The position numbers and the translations under genes are program-made. From the NCBI RefSeq assembly GCF_001316435.1, contig NZ_JXLL01000001.1, forward strand, positions 1 to 64,000: a stretch of 64,000 bases of DNA, given 5' to 3'. Positions 27,110 through 37,200 of the stretch are shown here, piece by piece. The first letter of the stretch is position 1. Each line of letters starts with the position of its first letter. This DNA is from Caloranaerobacter sp. TR13. GTDB taxonomy: Bacteria > Bacillota > Clostridia > Tissierellales > Thermohalobacteraceae. The notes below the pieces were generated by a model, which worked only from the letters and a program-made list of their open reading frames with translations, had not been told where the DNA came from and did no database searches.

Positions 27110-28750
27110 ATGAAAAGGAATCTAAAAGTAATAAAAACTATTTTTGCACTTGTATTAACAATTATTCTTTTTATAGGATTTCATACATACAATTATTTAA
27201 AAATTCAATCATTAAAATTTTCTAATGAATGGGGCAAGGGAATAGAAATAGGAAAATCTTTTGTTAATAAAGAACCTATTATAGGAACTTACAAAGATAA
27301 CATATTAATCGTAACGTTTAATGAAGAGGGGAAACTCTTATATTATCTACTCACAAAAACAGGAAAAGTTCTAGAAAGCAATTTATCTGACAAAGATATT
27401 AATATAAATAAGATTAAAAATATTTATCTGTTTGAAAATAAGTTGTTTTATATTAAAGATAATAAGCTTAATGTATCACATTACAATGAAGGTATAGGAT
27501 TTACTAAACCAGTTAAATTACTTGACAATATAGAAGGATTTACTTTAAGTGAAATGCAAAATGGATTATATATTGGAACATATGATAATAAAAATATTGA
27601 TATATATAAATTTGAAAATGATAAGTTGAAAAAAATAAATGAATATAGTAATAAGTGGAATATAAGAAATATTTACCTTAAGGATATAAATAATAAGAAG
27701 CATGTATTTATTGTAGATAAAGTGGATTTAAATGTTAATAATATACTATTAGGAGCGTTAGATAAATTAGATAATGATATTAGGAAAATAACGGATATTA
27801 GAAGTAATTTTAATACAGTAATTAGAGATGTTAAAGTGGAGATAGTAGATAACAAAATATTTTTAGTATATCCAATTACCAATACGAAAGGTGGAAATAG
27901 GACTTACCTACAGTTAGAAATTTTAAATGCAGAAACTTTAGAATCTGAAGTTAGTAGGAAAATTACGGATAGTCATATAGATGGCGTAACAGCATTAGGA
28001 GAAAGTATATCTGTATATAAAGATAATGGAAAAATTAAACTTATATGCTCAGGGATAAATATAAGCAATAAATATGCAATGTATCCAGATATTTTTGAAT
28101 TAGAGATTGATAAGCAAGGTAATATATCAAATGTAGTTTTTATTTCTAATACTGCATCTCAATCAAAAAGGCCTTCATTTATAAGAACTAAATTTGGTGA
28201 TTATTTAACATGGCTGGACATTGAAGCAAGTGGTTATAAATTGTTTATGAATAGTAAAAATAAAGATTTTATTTTAGTAAATAATAAATTTACAAAAAGT
28301 GATTATATAACTGCATTTTATAGAGCATTGGCTTCTCCTTTTTATGCTTTGGCATTTGGATTTTTAAAGGGAATGGAGAGTTTGCTATATGTTTTGGTTA
28401 TCTTTTTACCTGTAGGCTTTATTTTAAGAAAATATAGAATTAATAAAGAAAATATTAAATTTATAATATTTTCATCTTTATATATAATTTTGAATTTATT
28501 ATTATTTAAAAGTACATTTTATAGTGGTTATACGGTATTTTATTTACCAAATTACCTGAAGTTTAAACTTGCTCCATATATAATGCCTTTGATTTTAAAT
28601 TTAATTTCTGGTATTATAACGTATATTTTTTATAAAGAAAATAAGAGGTTAAATTATACTAGCTTTTTAGTATTTTTTATAGCTGTTAATATATACTTAT
28701 CAAATTTATTATATGTACCATTTGCAATGACAAGAGTAATATTAAAATGA
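27110..28750 (+). CDS. Membrane protein with large extracytoplasmic domain (546 aa)
   Basis: One N-terminal hydrophobic segment (residues ~9-30) is followed by about 370 residues of extracytoplasmic sequence with regularly spaced beta-strand patterns (such as NILIVTFNEEGKLLYYLLTKTGK), suggestive of a beta-propeller, and then four to five C-terminal membrane helices (~415-545). The ATG follows AGAGGGGGAG. The stop overlaps the ribosome-site region of the DUF4438 gene, so the two are cotranscribed. I do not recognise a family. Confidence 0.7.
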   Translation: MKRNLKVIKTIFALVLTIILFIGFHTYNYLKIQSLKFSNEWGKGIEIGKSFVNKEPIIGTYKDNILIVTFNEEGKLLYYLLTKTGKVLESNLSDKDININKIKNIYLFENKLFYIKDNKLNVSHYNEGIGFTKPVKLLDNIEGFTLSEMQNGLYIGTYDNKNIDIYKFENDKLKKINEYSNKWNIRNIYLKDINNKKHVFIVDKVDLNVNNILLGALDKLDNDIRKITDIRSNFNTVIRDVKVEIVDNKIFLVYPITNTKGGNRTYLQLEILNAETLESEVSRKITDSHIDGVTALGESISVYKDNGKIKLICSGINISNKYAMYPDIFELEIDKQGNISNVVFISNTASQSKRPSFIRTKFGDYLTWLDIEASGYKLFMNSKNKDFILVNNKFTKSDYITAFYRALASPFYALAFGFLKGMESLLYVLVIFLPVGFILRKYRINKENIKFIIFSSLYIILNLLLFKSTFYSGYTVFYLPNYLKFKLAPYIMPLILNLISGIITYIFYKENKRLNYTSFLVFFIAVNIYLSNLLYVPFAMTRVILK

Positions 28751-28764
28751 TAGGAGTGACTTGT

Positions 28765-29628
28765 ATGCTAAAGACAAATATAGATAAGTTAGTTAAGCAG
28801 TCAGTTCAAGGGAAAATACATCACCCAATTCAGAGTTTCCCTTATAGAATAAGTGGAGATGGTATACCAAATGTATTACCAGCTATTGGAGGTATAACAT
28901 ATAATGTGAAAGTAGGCGATTGTGCTTTTGGTTGGGTTGGCGACCATGTAGAACCAGGAGTTAGTATACGTAATGAAAATAAGAATGAAAATGTAGCTTT
29001 AAATTTATTTTCTTGTATAGGTAATGAGGCAATGGTAATTTCTGGTGACGCTAAAGGGGCAAAAGGCTTTGTAACCGGCAAACATGGCGGGATTGATCAC
29101 GTTCTTATCTATTTTAAAGAAGCAGACTTAGAAAAAATGGCTATAGATGACAAAATATTAATTAAAGCTTATGGACAAGGACTTCAATTATTAGATTTTC
29201 CTGAAATAAAGATTATGAATATAGACCCTGATTTGTTTTTGAAATTAGGTATTAAAGAAATAGACGGTGGTAAAATTGAAGTTCCTGTTACATGTGAAGT
29301 ACCACCTTATCTAATGGGTTCAGGTATAGGATCTTCGAATTCGTTTAGTGGAGATTATGATATTATGACTTTAGATAAAAAGGAAATTAAAAAACTAGGA
29401 TTAGACAAACTAAAATTTGGTGATTTAGTATTATTGAAAGATTGTGATAATACTTATGGTAGAGGATATCTTAAAGGAGCTGTTAGTATAGGGATTGTAA
29501 TCCATAGTGATTGCATTAAAATGGGACATGGACCTGGTATAACGACTATAATGACTTGTAAGAAAGAGTTGATTAAAGGAAAAATTACATCAGATGCTAA
29601 TATAGCTAATTATCTTGAAATTAAATAA
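28765..29628 (+). CDS. DUF4438 family protein
   Basis: A 287-residue protein matching the DUF4438 family: GDGIPNVLPAIGGITYNVKVGD, a DHVEPGVS motif, the GGIDHVLIYF segment and PPYLMGSGIGSS. Function is unknown; members are found mostly in anaerobes and thermophiles. The ATG at 28765 is preferred because the frame-open codons upstream contain its ribosome site TAGGAG. It begins just after the membrane protein gene, with which it forms an operon. Confidence 0.8.
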   Translation: MLKTNIDKLVKQSVQGKIHHPIQSFPYRISGDGIPNVLPAIGGITYNVKVGDCAFGWVGDHVEPGVSIRNENKNENVALNLFSCIGNEAMVISGDAKGAKGFVTGKHGGIDHVLIYFKEADLEKMAIDDKILIKAYGQGLQLLDFPEIKIMNIDPDLFLKLGIKEIDGGKIEVPVTCEVPPYLMGSGIGSSNSFSGDYDIMTLDKKEIKKLGLDKLKFGDLVLLKDCDNTYGRGYLKGAVSIGIVIHSDCIKMGHGPGITTIMTCKKELIKGKITSDANIANYLEIK

Positions 29629-29641
29629 TAGGATTTAGATT

Positions 29642-29670
29642 TTGTATACAGATGATTATTATGTTATACT
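29642..29670 (+). promoter_or_regulatory. Sigma-A-type promoter for the lipid kinase gene
   Basis: TTGTAT, 17-base spacer, TATACT with TG before the -10 (extended), 55 bases before the ATG at 29726. Confidence 0.65.
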
Positions 29671-29725
29671 ATGTTTTAGTATATGTAGAAATCCAAATAC
29701 AATAAACTTGCAGCAGGTGATACGA

Positions 29726-30613
29726 ATGAAAAAAGTAAAAGTTATATATAACCCATCTTCGGGAAGACAGATAGTTCAAAGAAGAATAGATACGATTTGT
29801 AATATTTTGATGGATAATGGTTATTTAGTAGGTAAATTTGCAACGAAAAAGAAGAATGATGCTTTTTATGAGACTGTAAAGTGCTGTAGGGAAGACTGGG
29901 ATATAATAATTGCATGTGGTGGTGATGGTACAGTAAATGAAGTTGCAAATGGTATTGTAGTAGGTGGTAGGAAGATCCCTGTAGGTATTCTTGCTGCTGG
30001 AACTGTAAATGATTTTGCTAATTTTATGGATATACCAAGAAATGTTAAGGAATTTTGCGATATGATACTATCAGGAAGGACAATTGATGTAGATTTAGGC
30101 AAAGTAGGAGATAAGTATTTTGTAAATGTTGCAGCTGGTGGATTATTAACTAATGTTGCACATCAAGTACCATCAGAATTGAAAACAGTTCTTGGAAGGA
30201 TGGCTTATTATATAGAAGGACTTAAAGAAATACCTAGACAAAAGTTTAAACCAATGAATTTAACAGTTGAAAGTGATGAATATAGCGCAACAGAAGATGT
30301 GTTATTATTTCTAATATCTAATAGTTCATCAATTGGAGGTTTTAAAAGACTTGCTCCAGCGGCAGAAGTAGAAGATGGTTTCTTAGACTGTATAATAATA
30401 AAAAAATCCGAAATTACTGACATAGTTTCTATCTTTATAAATCTTTTAAAGGGAGAACATATAAAACACCCAAATGTAGCTTATTTTAAGACTAAAAGGA
30501 TTAAAATTAGTTCAAAGGATAAAGTACATGTTGATATAGATGGAGAATATCTTGGAGTGCTACCAGCTGTATTTGAGATAGCCCCACAAGTATTTAGGAT
30601 TTTTGTTAGATAA
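29726..30613 (+). CDS. YegS/DgkB-type diacylglycerol (lipid) kinase
   Basis: A 295-residue soluble lipid kinase. It has the N-terminal NPSSGR motif, the catalytic/nucleotide motif CGGDGTVNEVANGI at ~64, AAGTVNDFANF, and C-terminal VDIDGEYLG. Such enzymes phosphorylate diacylglycerol or related lipids (DgkB recycles diacylglycerol from lipoteichoic-acid synthesis in Bacillus). The start ATG follows CAGGTGA; the frame is open further upstream but lies over the promoter. A terminator follows. Confidence 0.9.
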   Translation: MKKVKVIYNPSSGRQIVQRRIDTICNILMDNGYLVGKFATKKKNDAFYETVKCCREDWDIIIACGGDGTVNEVANGIVVGGRKIPVGILAAGTVNDFANFMDIPRNVKEFCDMILSGRTIDVDLGKVGDKYFVNVAAGGLLTNVAHQVPSELKTVLGRMAYYIEGLKEIPRQKFKPMNLTVESDEYSATEDVLLFLISNSSSIGGFKRLAPAAEVEDGFLDCIIIKKSEITDIVSIFINLLKGEHIKHPNVAYFKTKRIKISSKDKVHVDIDGEYLGVLPAVFEIAPQVFRIFVR

Positions 30614-30615
30614 AA

Positions 30616-30656
30616 ATAAGGAGCTTTACTCTGCTCCTTATTTTGATTTTTTTGAT
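30616..30656. terminator. Terminator between the lipid kinase and bactofilin genes
   Basis: AATAAGGAGC / GCTCCTTATT stem, loop TTTACTCT, followed by a T-rich tract that overlaps the 3' end of the convergent bactofilin gene. Confidence 0.85.
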
Positions 30657-31033
30657 TCTTTATTAATTTTTGTTTCATTTGAAGTTTTAGCCACTTCCAT
30701 TTTACATGAGCCTTCGAACACAGCATTTTCATCCACAATGAAGGTTTTTACTTGAATATCTCCATATAATTTAGCTGTATTTGTTAATCTCAACATTTCT
30801 TTTGATATAATATTACCTTTTACAATGCCTGATATAAAAACATTATTGCAAGTTATGTTGCCATTAACTTTTCCACTTTCCCCAATTATAACATTTCCTT
30901 CTGTAATTAGGTCACCTGTCAGCTCACCATCTAATCTTATTGTTCCAGTGCATTCAATTTTTCCTTCAAGTTTCGTATTTTTACCAATAAGCGTATCAAT
31001 TTTATCAAGCTTTACTTCCTTTTTGTTAAACAT
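30638..31033 (-). CDS. Bactofilin family cytoskeletal protein
   Basis: A 131-residue bactofilin. A short Lys-rich N-terminal segment leads into the beta-helical polymer domain (residues ~15-110) with the typical repeats TLIGKNTKLEGKIEC, TIRLDGELTGDL and GKVNGNITCNNVFISG, then a disordered Lys/Ser tail. Bactofilins form nucleotide-independent filaments and often scaffold peptidoglycan enzymes. It lies 21 bp after an M23 peptidase gene in the same operon, the common pairing. Confidence 0.93.
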   Translation of the reverse strand: MFNKKEVKLDKIDTLIGKNTKLEGKIECTGTIRLDGELTGDLITEGNVIIGESGKVNGNITCNNVFISGIVKGNIISKEMLRLTNTAKLYGDIQVKTFIVDENAVFEGSCKMEVAKTSNETKINKESKKSK

Positions 31034-31054
31034 TATAAATCGCTCCTTATAAAA

Positions 31055-31990
31055 TTATTCATAGTTGTTAATTATATTTTTAGGGTTGACGGGTTTGCCA
31101 TAGTATCTGATTTCAAAATGTACATGTGGCCCTGTGCTTCTACCAGTGTTGCCCATTTCAGCAATAACTTCTCCTTTTTTTACATGCTGTCCGACTTTTA
31201 CAAAGAGTTTTTTATTATGCCCATATATGGATTGATAACCATATCCATGACTGATTATTATGACTTTCCCATATCCCCCATAATAACCGGCAAAAGTTAC
31301 AACTCCACTTCCAGCAGCTTTAATTTTTGTTCCAGATCTATTTGCTATATCTAATCCTTTATGAAACTCTCTTCCTCTACCAAATGGATTACGTCTATAA
31401 CCGTAATCTGAAGTTATCCTACCTTCAGTAGGCATTAAATTTGGTTTTGCATCTAAATACTTTAGTCTTTTTTCTACATCTACTATTAATTTACTTAATT
31501 CCTCTTTACTATTATCTAGAAGTGTTGATAAATCGTCCATTTGTACAGTTATACTATTATCAAGTTCTTCTAAAATTAATTTGTCTTTTAAAAATGGATT
31601 TCCACTTCTTGAAGAATTTATTGCTTTTTTTTCTTTTTTGTTTTCTTTAAGGCCAACCATATTTTTAATTGTTTCTTGAAAAGTAGAAATAGCATCAAGT
31701 TTTTCCTGTATTTCAGCAGTTTTCTGTCTTAGTGTTTCAATTTCAGCTTTTTGCCTTAGATTGACATCATTTACATAGTCTAGTTCATCTAGTTTTGCTA
31801 AATATTCATTTTTTAATTCTCGATAAGCATAAAACAGAAAACCCGTCGTAGATAAAATGATAATAATAAGTAGTATCAAGAACTTAGGAACCCACGTGGC
31901 TATTTTTAATTGTTTTATATTGTTAGAGTGGGGAACGATAAGTAAAGAGAAATATTTTGGTTTTTTTGTTTTAGTATGTATATATTTCAA
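31055..31990 (-). CDS. Membrane-anchored M23 peptidoglycan peptidase
   Basis: A 311-residue protein with a basic cytoplasmic N-terminus, one membrane helix (~34-56), a coiled coil (~60-105) and a C-terminal LytM/M23 domain. Zinc-site motifs are complete: HKGLDIA (H...D) and HVHFEIRY (H-x-H). It likely trims cross-links at sites set by the bactofilin encoded next. Start: the frame is open to 32032, but the TTG at 31990 has GGGGGGG at the right spacing and gives a sensible cytoplasmic tail. Confidence 0.9.
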   Translation of the reverse strand: MKYIHTKTKKPKYFSLLIVPHSNNIKQLKIATWVPKFLILLIIIILSTTGFLFYAYRELKNEYLAKLDELDYVNDVNLRQKAEIETLRQKTAEIQEKLDAISTFQETIKNMVGLKENKKEKKAINSSRSGNPFLKDKLILEELDNSITVQMDDLSTLLDNSKEELSKLIVDVEKRLKYLDAKPNLMPTEGRITSDYGYRRNPFGRGREFHKGLDIANRSGTKIKAAGSGVVTFAGYYGGYGKVIIISHGYGYQSIYGHNKKLFVKVGQHVKKGEVIAEMGNTGRSTGPHVHFEIRYYGKPVNPKNIINNYE

Positions 31991-32202
31991 ATTTCCCCCC
32001 CTTTCATAAGTAATTAAGGCAAGTAAAGCCACAAATTACTTATTCTATAAGTGTTTTATAAATCCTTCTTTATATTGTGAGAAAATTATAGAAATTAATT
32101 TGGTAAAAATATGTTATATAGATATGTATGTCCATATAAAAATATTTATTCCTTTTGTATAAAAGCTAAGGTTATTTTGTTGAATTACAGTGTATCAAAT
32201 GG

Positions 32203-32218
32203 TACTATAATTATAGTA
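32203..32218. promoter_or_regulatory. Palindrome over the -10 box of the marR-MATE operon
   Basis: Perfect 16-bp palindrome with half-site TACTATAA. It contains TATAAT at 32206-32211 and lies 40 bp before the MarR start, the usual place for a MarR autorepression operator. Confidence 0.55.
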
Positions 32219-32257
32219 ATAAAATTTAGAGAATCGAAATATTAGGGGGTAGAAGAA

Positions 32258-32695
32258 ATGTGTCAGCTTAATAATGTTGAAGCTATTGAGAAATATTTAA
32301 GAAAAATTGATTGCATAATAAAGAAAAAAGGGAGAGAGATTTTAAAAGATTATAATATAACAGGACCTCAATTTAATGCACTTCAGTATTTGATAAGAGA
32401 AGGAAATTTGACTATAGGAGATCTAAGTGAAAAAATGTCTCTTGCATATAGTACAATAACTGATTTAATTGATAGAATGGAAAAAAATGATTTGGTTATA
32501 AGAGTGAGAGATGATAAAGATAGAAGAGTGGTTAGAATAAAAGTGTTAGATAAGGGATTTGAAATATTAAAAAAGGTTCTTAATAAAAGAATAGATTATT
32601 TAGAAAAAAAGTTAAATTTTTTTACTGAAGAAGAAAAACAATTTCTTGTTGAAAGTTTAGAAAAGTTATATATAGCTATGGAAAGAGAACTTTAG
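32258..32695 (+). CDS. MarR-family transcriptional regulator
   Basis: A 145-residue winged-helix regulator. The recognition region SEKMSLAYSTITDLIDRMEKNDLVIRVRDDKDRRVVRIKV shows the MarR helix-turn-helix and the D-x-R wing (given here as motifs: LSEKMSLAYSTITDLIDRM, then RDDKDRRV). Two MATE-type functions suggest control of the efflux gene 13 bp downstream. The start follows TAGGGGG. Ligand unknown. Confidence 0.9.
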   Translation: MCQLNNVEAIEKYLRKIDCIIKKKGREILKDYNITGPQFNALQYLIREGNLTIGDLSEKMSLAYSTITDLIDRMEKNDLVIRVRDDKDRRVVRIKVLDKGFEILKKVLNKRIDYLEKKLNFFTEEEKQFLVESLEKLYIAMEREL

Positions 32696-32708
32696 AGGAG
32701 GCTTTATA

Positions 32709-34139
32709 GTGGAAGTCATAAAAGATGCCAATAGAAAAGTTGTGGACAAAGCATCAGTAGATAAAAATTTAACTAGACAAACTATTAGATTAGCTTTTCC
32801 TGCAATTATGGAAATGTTGATGCAAACTTTACTAGGTTTTGCTGATATGGCTATGGTCGGAAGCCTTGGAGCTTCAGCAATTGCTGCTATTGGTATAAGC
32901 GATATGCCTATAATGACTGCATTGACATTTTTTGCAGCAATAAGCGTTGGTACTACAGCTTTAGTTGCAAGATTTATTGGAGCTAAAGATATCAAAAAAG
33001 CAAATGATGTAGCTAAACAAGCATTGATTATTAGTTTGATATTAGCAGTTTTTTTTAGTCTTTTAGGTCAATTATTAGCTAAAAAGGTAGTAGTTTTAAT
33101 GGGGGCAAAAGCAGATGTAATCTCACAAGCAACAGAGTATTTTAAAATTGTAAGTTTGTCATTTCCTTTTATGATTATAGGTATAATAATGAGTGGTGTT
33201 TTTAGAGGAACAGGAGATACTAAGACACCTATGTATGTAAATGGTATTTCAAATATAATAAATATAGTTGGTAACTTTTTCTTGATTTACCATACCCGAA
33301 TAATAGACCTAAGTATTCCTGTTATAAATAAAAGTATATTTATTAAAATACCAGGTGCTGGTTTAGAAGTTAGTGGTGCAGCTATTTCTACGGCTTTTGC
33401 TAGAAGTTTTGCTGGCTTATTAATCTTTTTAATTATTATTAAAGGTAAAGGCAAATTAAAAGTTAATATTAAAGAGAATAATAAAATTGATTTTCAGATT
33501 ATTAAACGTATTTTTAATATTGGAATACCTGCTGCAATAGAACAGTTTTTTATGAGATTTGGACAGCTTTTGTTTTTTAGAATAGTAACAAGCCTCGGTA
33601 CAACAATGATAGCGGCACATAGAATCACATTAACTGCTGAATCAATATCATTTATGCCAGGTTTTGGATTTGCATTAGCAGCAACCACATTAGTAGGTCA
33701 GTATTTAGGGGCTGAAAATCCTAAATTAGCACAGAAAAGTGGATATATAGCTGTAAAGATGGCTTCCATAGTGATGGGTATATTTGGGCTTTTTTTCTTT
33801 ATTTGGCCTGATATATTTTTAATGATTTTTACAAGAGATAAGGAAATATTAGATAGTGCAAGATGGTGTCTTAGAATTGTTGCTATATCACAACCTTTCC
33901 TAGCAGGTGTAATGGGATTTGCTGGTGGATTAAGAGGTGCAGGAGATACTAAATGGGTACTTATAATTACTTTTACCGGTATTTGGGGAATAAGGCTTAC
34001 ATTAGCATACTTATTTGTAATAGTTTTAAATTTTGGACTAATTGGTGCTTGGATAGCCATGAGTATTGATTTGATTATAAGAGGACTTCTATTATTTATT
34101 AGATTTAGATCTGGAAGATGGAAAAGCATACAAGTATAA
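32709..34139 (+). CDS. MATE-family multidrug efflux transporter
   Basis: A 476-residue protein with twelve hydrophobic helices in two halves, each with MATE motifs (for example SGVFRGTGDTKTPMYVNGIS in the first half and GGLRGAGDTKW in the second). It exports cationic drugs or metabolites using Na+ or H+ gradients. The GTG start is preceded by GAGGAGG overlapping the MarR stop, so it is the second gene of the marR operon and probably repressed by it. Confidence 0.92.
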   Translation: MEVIKDANRKVVDKASVDKNLTRQTIRLAFPAIMEMLMQTLLGFADMAMVGSLGASAIAAIGISDMPIMTALTFFAAISVGTTALVARFIGAKDIKKANDVAKQALIISLILAVFFSLLGQLLAKKVVVLMGAKADVISQATEYFKIVSLSFPFMIIGIIMSGVFRGTGDTKTPMYVNGISNIINIVGNFFLIYHTRIIDLSIPVINKSIFIKIPGAGLEVSGAAISTAFARSFAGLLIFLIIIKGKGKLKVNIKENNKIDFQIIKRIFNIGIPAAIEQFFMRFGQLLFFRIVTSLGTTMIAAHRITLTAESISFMPGFGFALAATTLVGQYLGAENPKLAQKSGYIAVKMASIVMGIFGLFFFIWPDIFLMIFTRDKEILDSARWCLRIVAISQPFLAGVMGFAGGLRGAGDTKWVLIITFTGIWGIRLTLAYLFVIVLNFGLIGAWIAMSIDLIIRGLLLFIRFRSGRWKSIQV

Positions 34140-34254
34140 TAACACATGGTAAAATATACCCTTAAAACTTAATTTATGATATAATGTTAATTAAATTTAA
34201 TATTTTCTGAAACTTGTATTATTAAGTATTGATTGTTGTGGGGAAGGGGATTTT

Positions 34255-37200
34255 ATGGAATTAATAAACAACCGGTATTTTATAAATAATATTATTGAAG
34301 AAAATAATAGAAGTATTACATATGAAGTAACAGACTTAATAAAAAACAATGCAAAGAAATTTTTAAAAACATATAAAGAAACATCAAATAATAGTAAATA
34401 TATAGAATACCTAACACAAAATTTTATTAGATATAGCACTATTGCACATCCTAATATAATCAAAAGTCACAGTTTTGATATAGTTAAAACAATTGATAAT
34501 AAGGCTTCAAAACAACCTTTATATTTTTATACAACTGAAATAAAAAGTAGATTAAAGCTTATTGATGTTGTGGATAAAATTACAGAAAAAGAAGTAATCA
34601 ATATCGTTTATCAAGTATGTGATGCATTATATTATCTACATTTACAAGGAGTTACTTACGTATTTTTAAACCAAGAAAATATTTTTATAGATAAATCTAA
34701 AAATGAAATAAAGGTTAAATTACAAGATATTATTTCAGTAAAAGAGCATATTTTAAGCAAAACTTTTGGTTATAATGATAGATTATTTATTGCACCTGAA
34801 TTTACTTTTGAAAAAGAAAATATAGATAGGCGAATAGATATTTTTTCAATTGGTATGTTATTTTATGTTTTGTTAAGAGGTTCTGATAAAACAGATTTTA
34901 GTTATCAGAGCATATTAGATGAAGTAAAAAGCTCAGATGATGACTATTTTAAGATTATAAAAAAATGCATAAACAGAGATGTTGATAAGAGATACGATAA
35001 TATTTATCAATTAGTTAATGATTTGAATGCTATTTCAGGAAAACGATTTGAGTTTAACTTTTCAAATCGAAATTTAATATTTAAAACTCCTATAGTAGGT
35101 AGAGATAAAGAAATAAAAGAAGTACTTAATATTGATAGTCAATTTAATATAGGAAATTATAAAACAAAATTGGTATTAGTTAAAGGTGAAAGTGGGATTG
35201 GCAAAACACGTTTTATCAATGAAATAGGATATAGGTTAAGAATGAGTAATAGAACATTATTTAAAACTGTAGTTGATATATCTAATTCAGATTGCTCTTC
35301 ACCAATCCAAATGATTTTAAAACAGATGGTAAAGAATGCAGATGTTAGTTTGATTGAGAAATATGGTCCAGAATTAGTAAAAATAATACCAGATATAAGA
35401 CTTATTAAAGATATTAAACCATCGCCAGTTTTAAGTGCAGATAAGGAAAAATTAAGGTTATATGATCGTATTACTAACTTTCTTGTAGATTATATAAATA
35501 ATACGCCAACTTATATAATGATAGATGATTTACATAATGCAAACTTAGAAACTTTTAGAATGTTGAATTTTATTATAAAGAATAGCAGGTCAATTCCTTT
35601 ATTATTGATTATCACCTATGATGAAGAAAGAATAAGATATAGATCAGAGTTAAAAAATATTATTGATGAATGGAATAAAATGAATGAAGTTAAGGAACTT
35701 GAATTGCTTAAACTTAATTTACATGAAACAGCAGAATTATTAGGTAATATTTTAAATATTGGTTATAAACCCATTAGTTTTACAGCAAGAATAATAAAAG
35801 AAACTAACGGTAATCCAAGATATATAGAAGAAGTTTTGAAAAAATTGTATGTAGCAAAAGAGCTTTATTTGGACAAAAGAGGTATATGGAAATTAGACAT
35901 TGAAAGTATTGATCAGCTCCCTATACCTGAAAATATAGATAAAGCCATTAAAGAACAAATTGAACTGTTAGATAGAGATTTATACAGTATTATTAAAATA
36001 ATTTCTGTATTTAACAGTCCAGTTTCCCAAAAAATTATAGAGAAAATGGTTAAGATTAGTGAGAAAAAATTATTAAAGTTAATAGATAATTTAGTTTCAA
36101 TGAAACTATTGGATAAACGAGTAGAAGATTGGGGTTATACTTATACTTTTTATAATCGAAATATTAAAGGATATATATATAACAGTATTGATAAAAATGA
36201 AAGAAGTAAACTGCATAAGCAAGCCTCTAAAATCCTAGAGGATATATATAGAGAACAAAATAGAGTGAATTTTGATGAATTAATTTTTCATTTAACTCTG
36301 TCTAATGAAACAGATAAAGCTATTGATTATGCTATTATATTTGCTAAAAAAATGCAGAGTTTACTTGCAAATTCACGTGCAATGCTATTATGGGAAAAAG
36401 CATATAGGCTTTTAAAAGAGAAACCAAATGATATAAGAGAATTAGATGTATTAATAAATATGGGTAAATTATATGCTTATCAAGGTGAAAATAGTAAAGC
36501 TATAGACATGTATAAAAAAGCTTTGCAAGGAGCTCAGAAATCAGATAAAAAACAGTTAGTTGTTAGATGCAAGATAAACATTGCAAACATTTCATATTTA
36601 AGAAATGATTTGGATACATGCAAAAAACTAGCAATCGAAGCATATTTAGAGGCAAAAGATATAGAGTCAATAGAAGATATTTTAGATGCTGTAATTTTAC
36701 TTAATAAAATTAATATTTGGAGAGGTAAATATGATTCGGTTTTAAAGTTTAGTGAAAAATATTTACAATTAGCTTTGGAAGAAAAGTTATATAGATATGC
36801 AGGTAGTTTTTATAATCATATGGGACTTGTTCATATGTTTATAGAAAAAATCGACTTAGCTAGAGAATGTTTTGAAAAAAGCATAAAGCTATTCCAAAAA
36901 GCTAATGAGTTTGTAGAATCTACTGGTCCTATTAATAATATTGGTATAATTTATGCTGATTATTTTGATGAAATTGATAAAGCAATGAAGTACATGAGAG
37001 AAGGAATTGAGATATCTCAGAAGTATAATTCTACACAAAGTGAAGTTGTATTTTTAAATAATATAGGTGAATTATACTTAAGTATTAATGAATATGAAAA
37101 GGCTAAAGAAGTAGTTGAAAGAGCTGTTAAACTATCAAAAGAACTTGAAGATGAAGATACATATTTTCTTGCTATGAAAAATTTAACTGCTATATATCTT

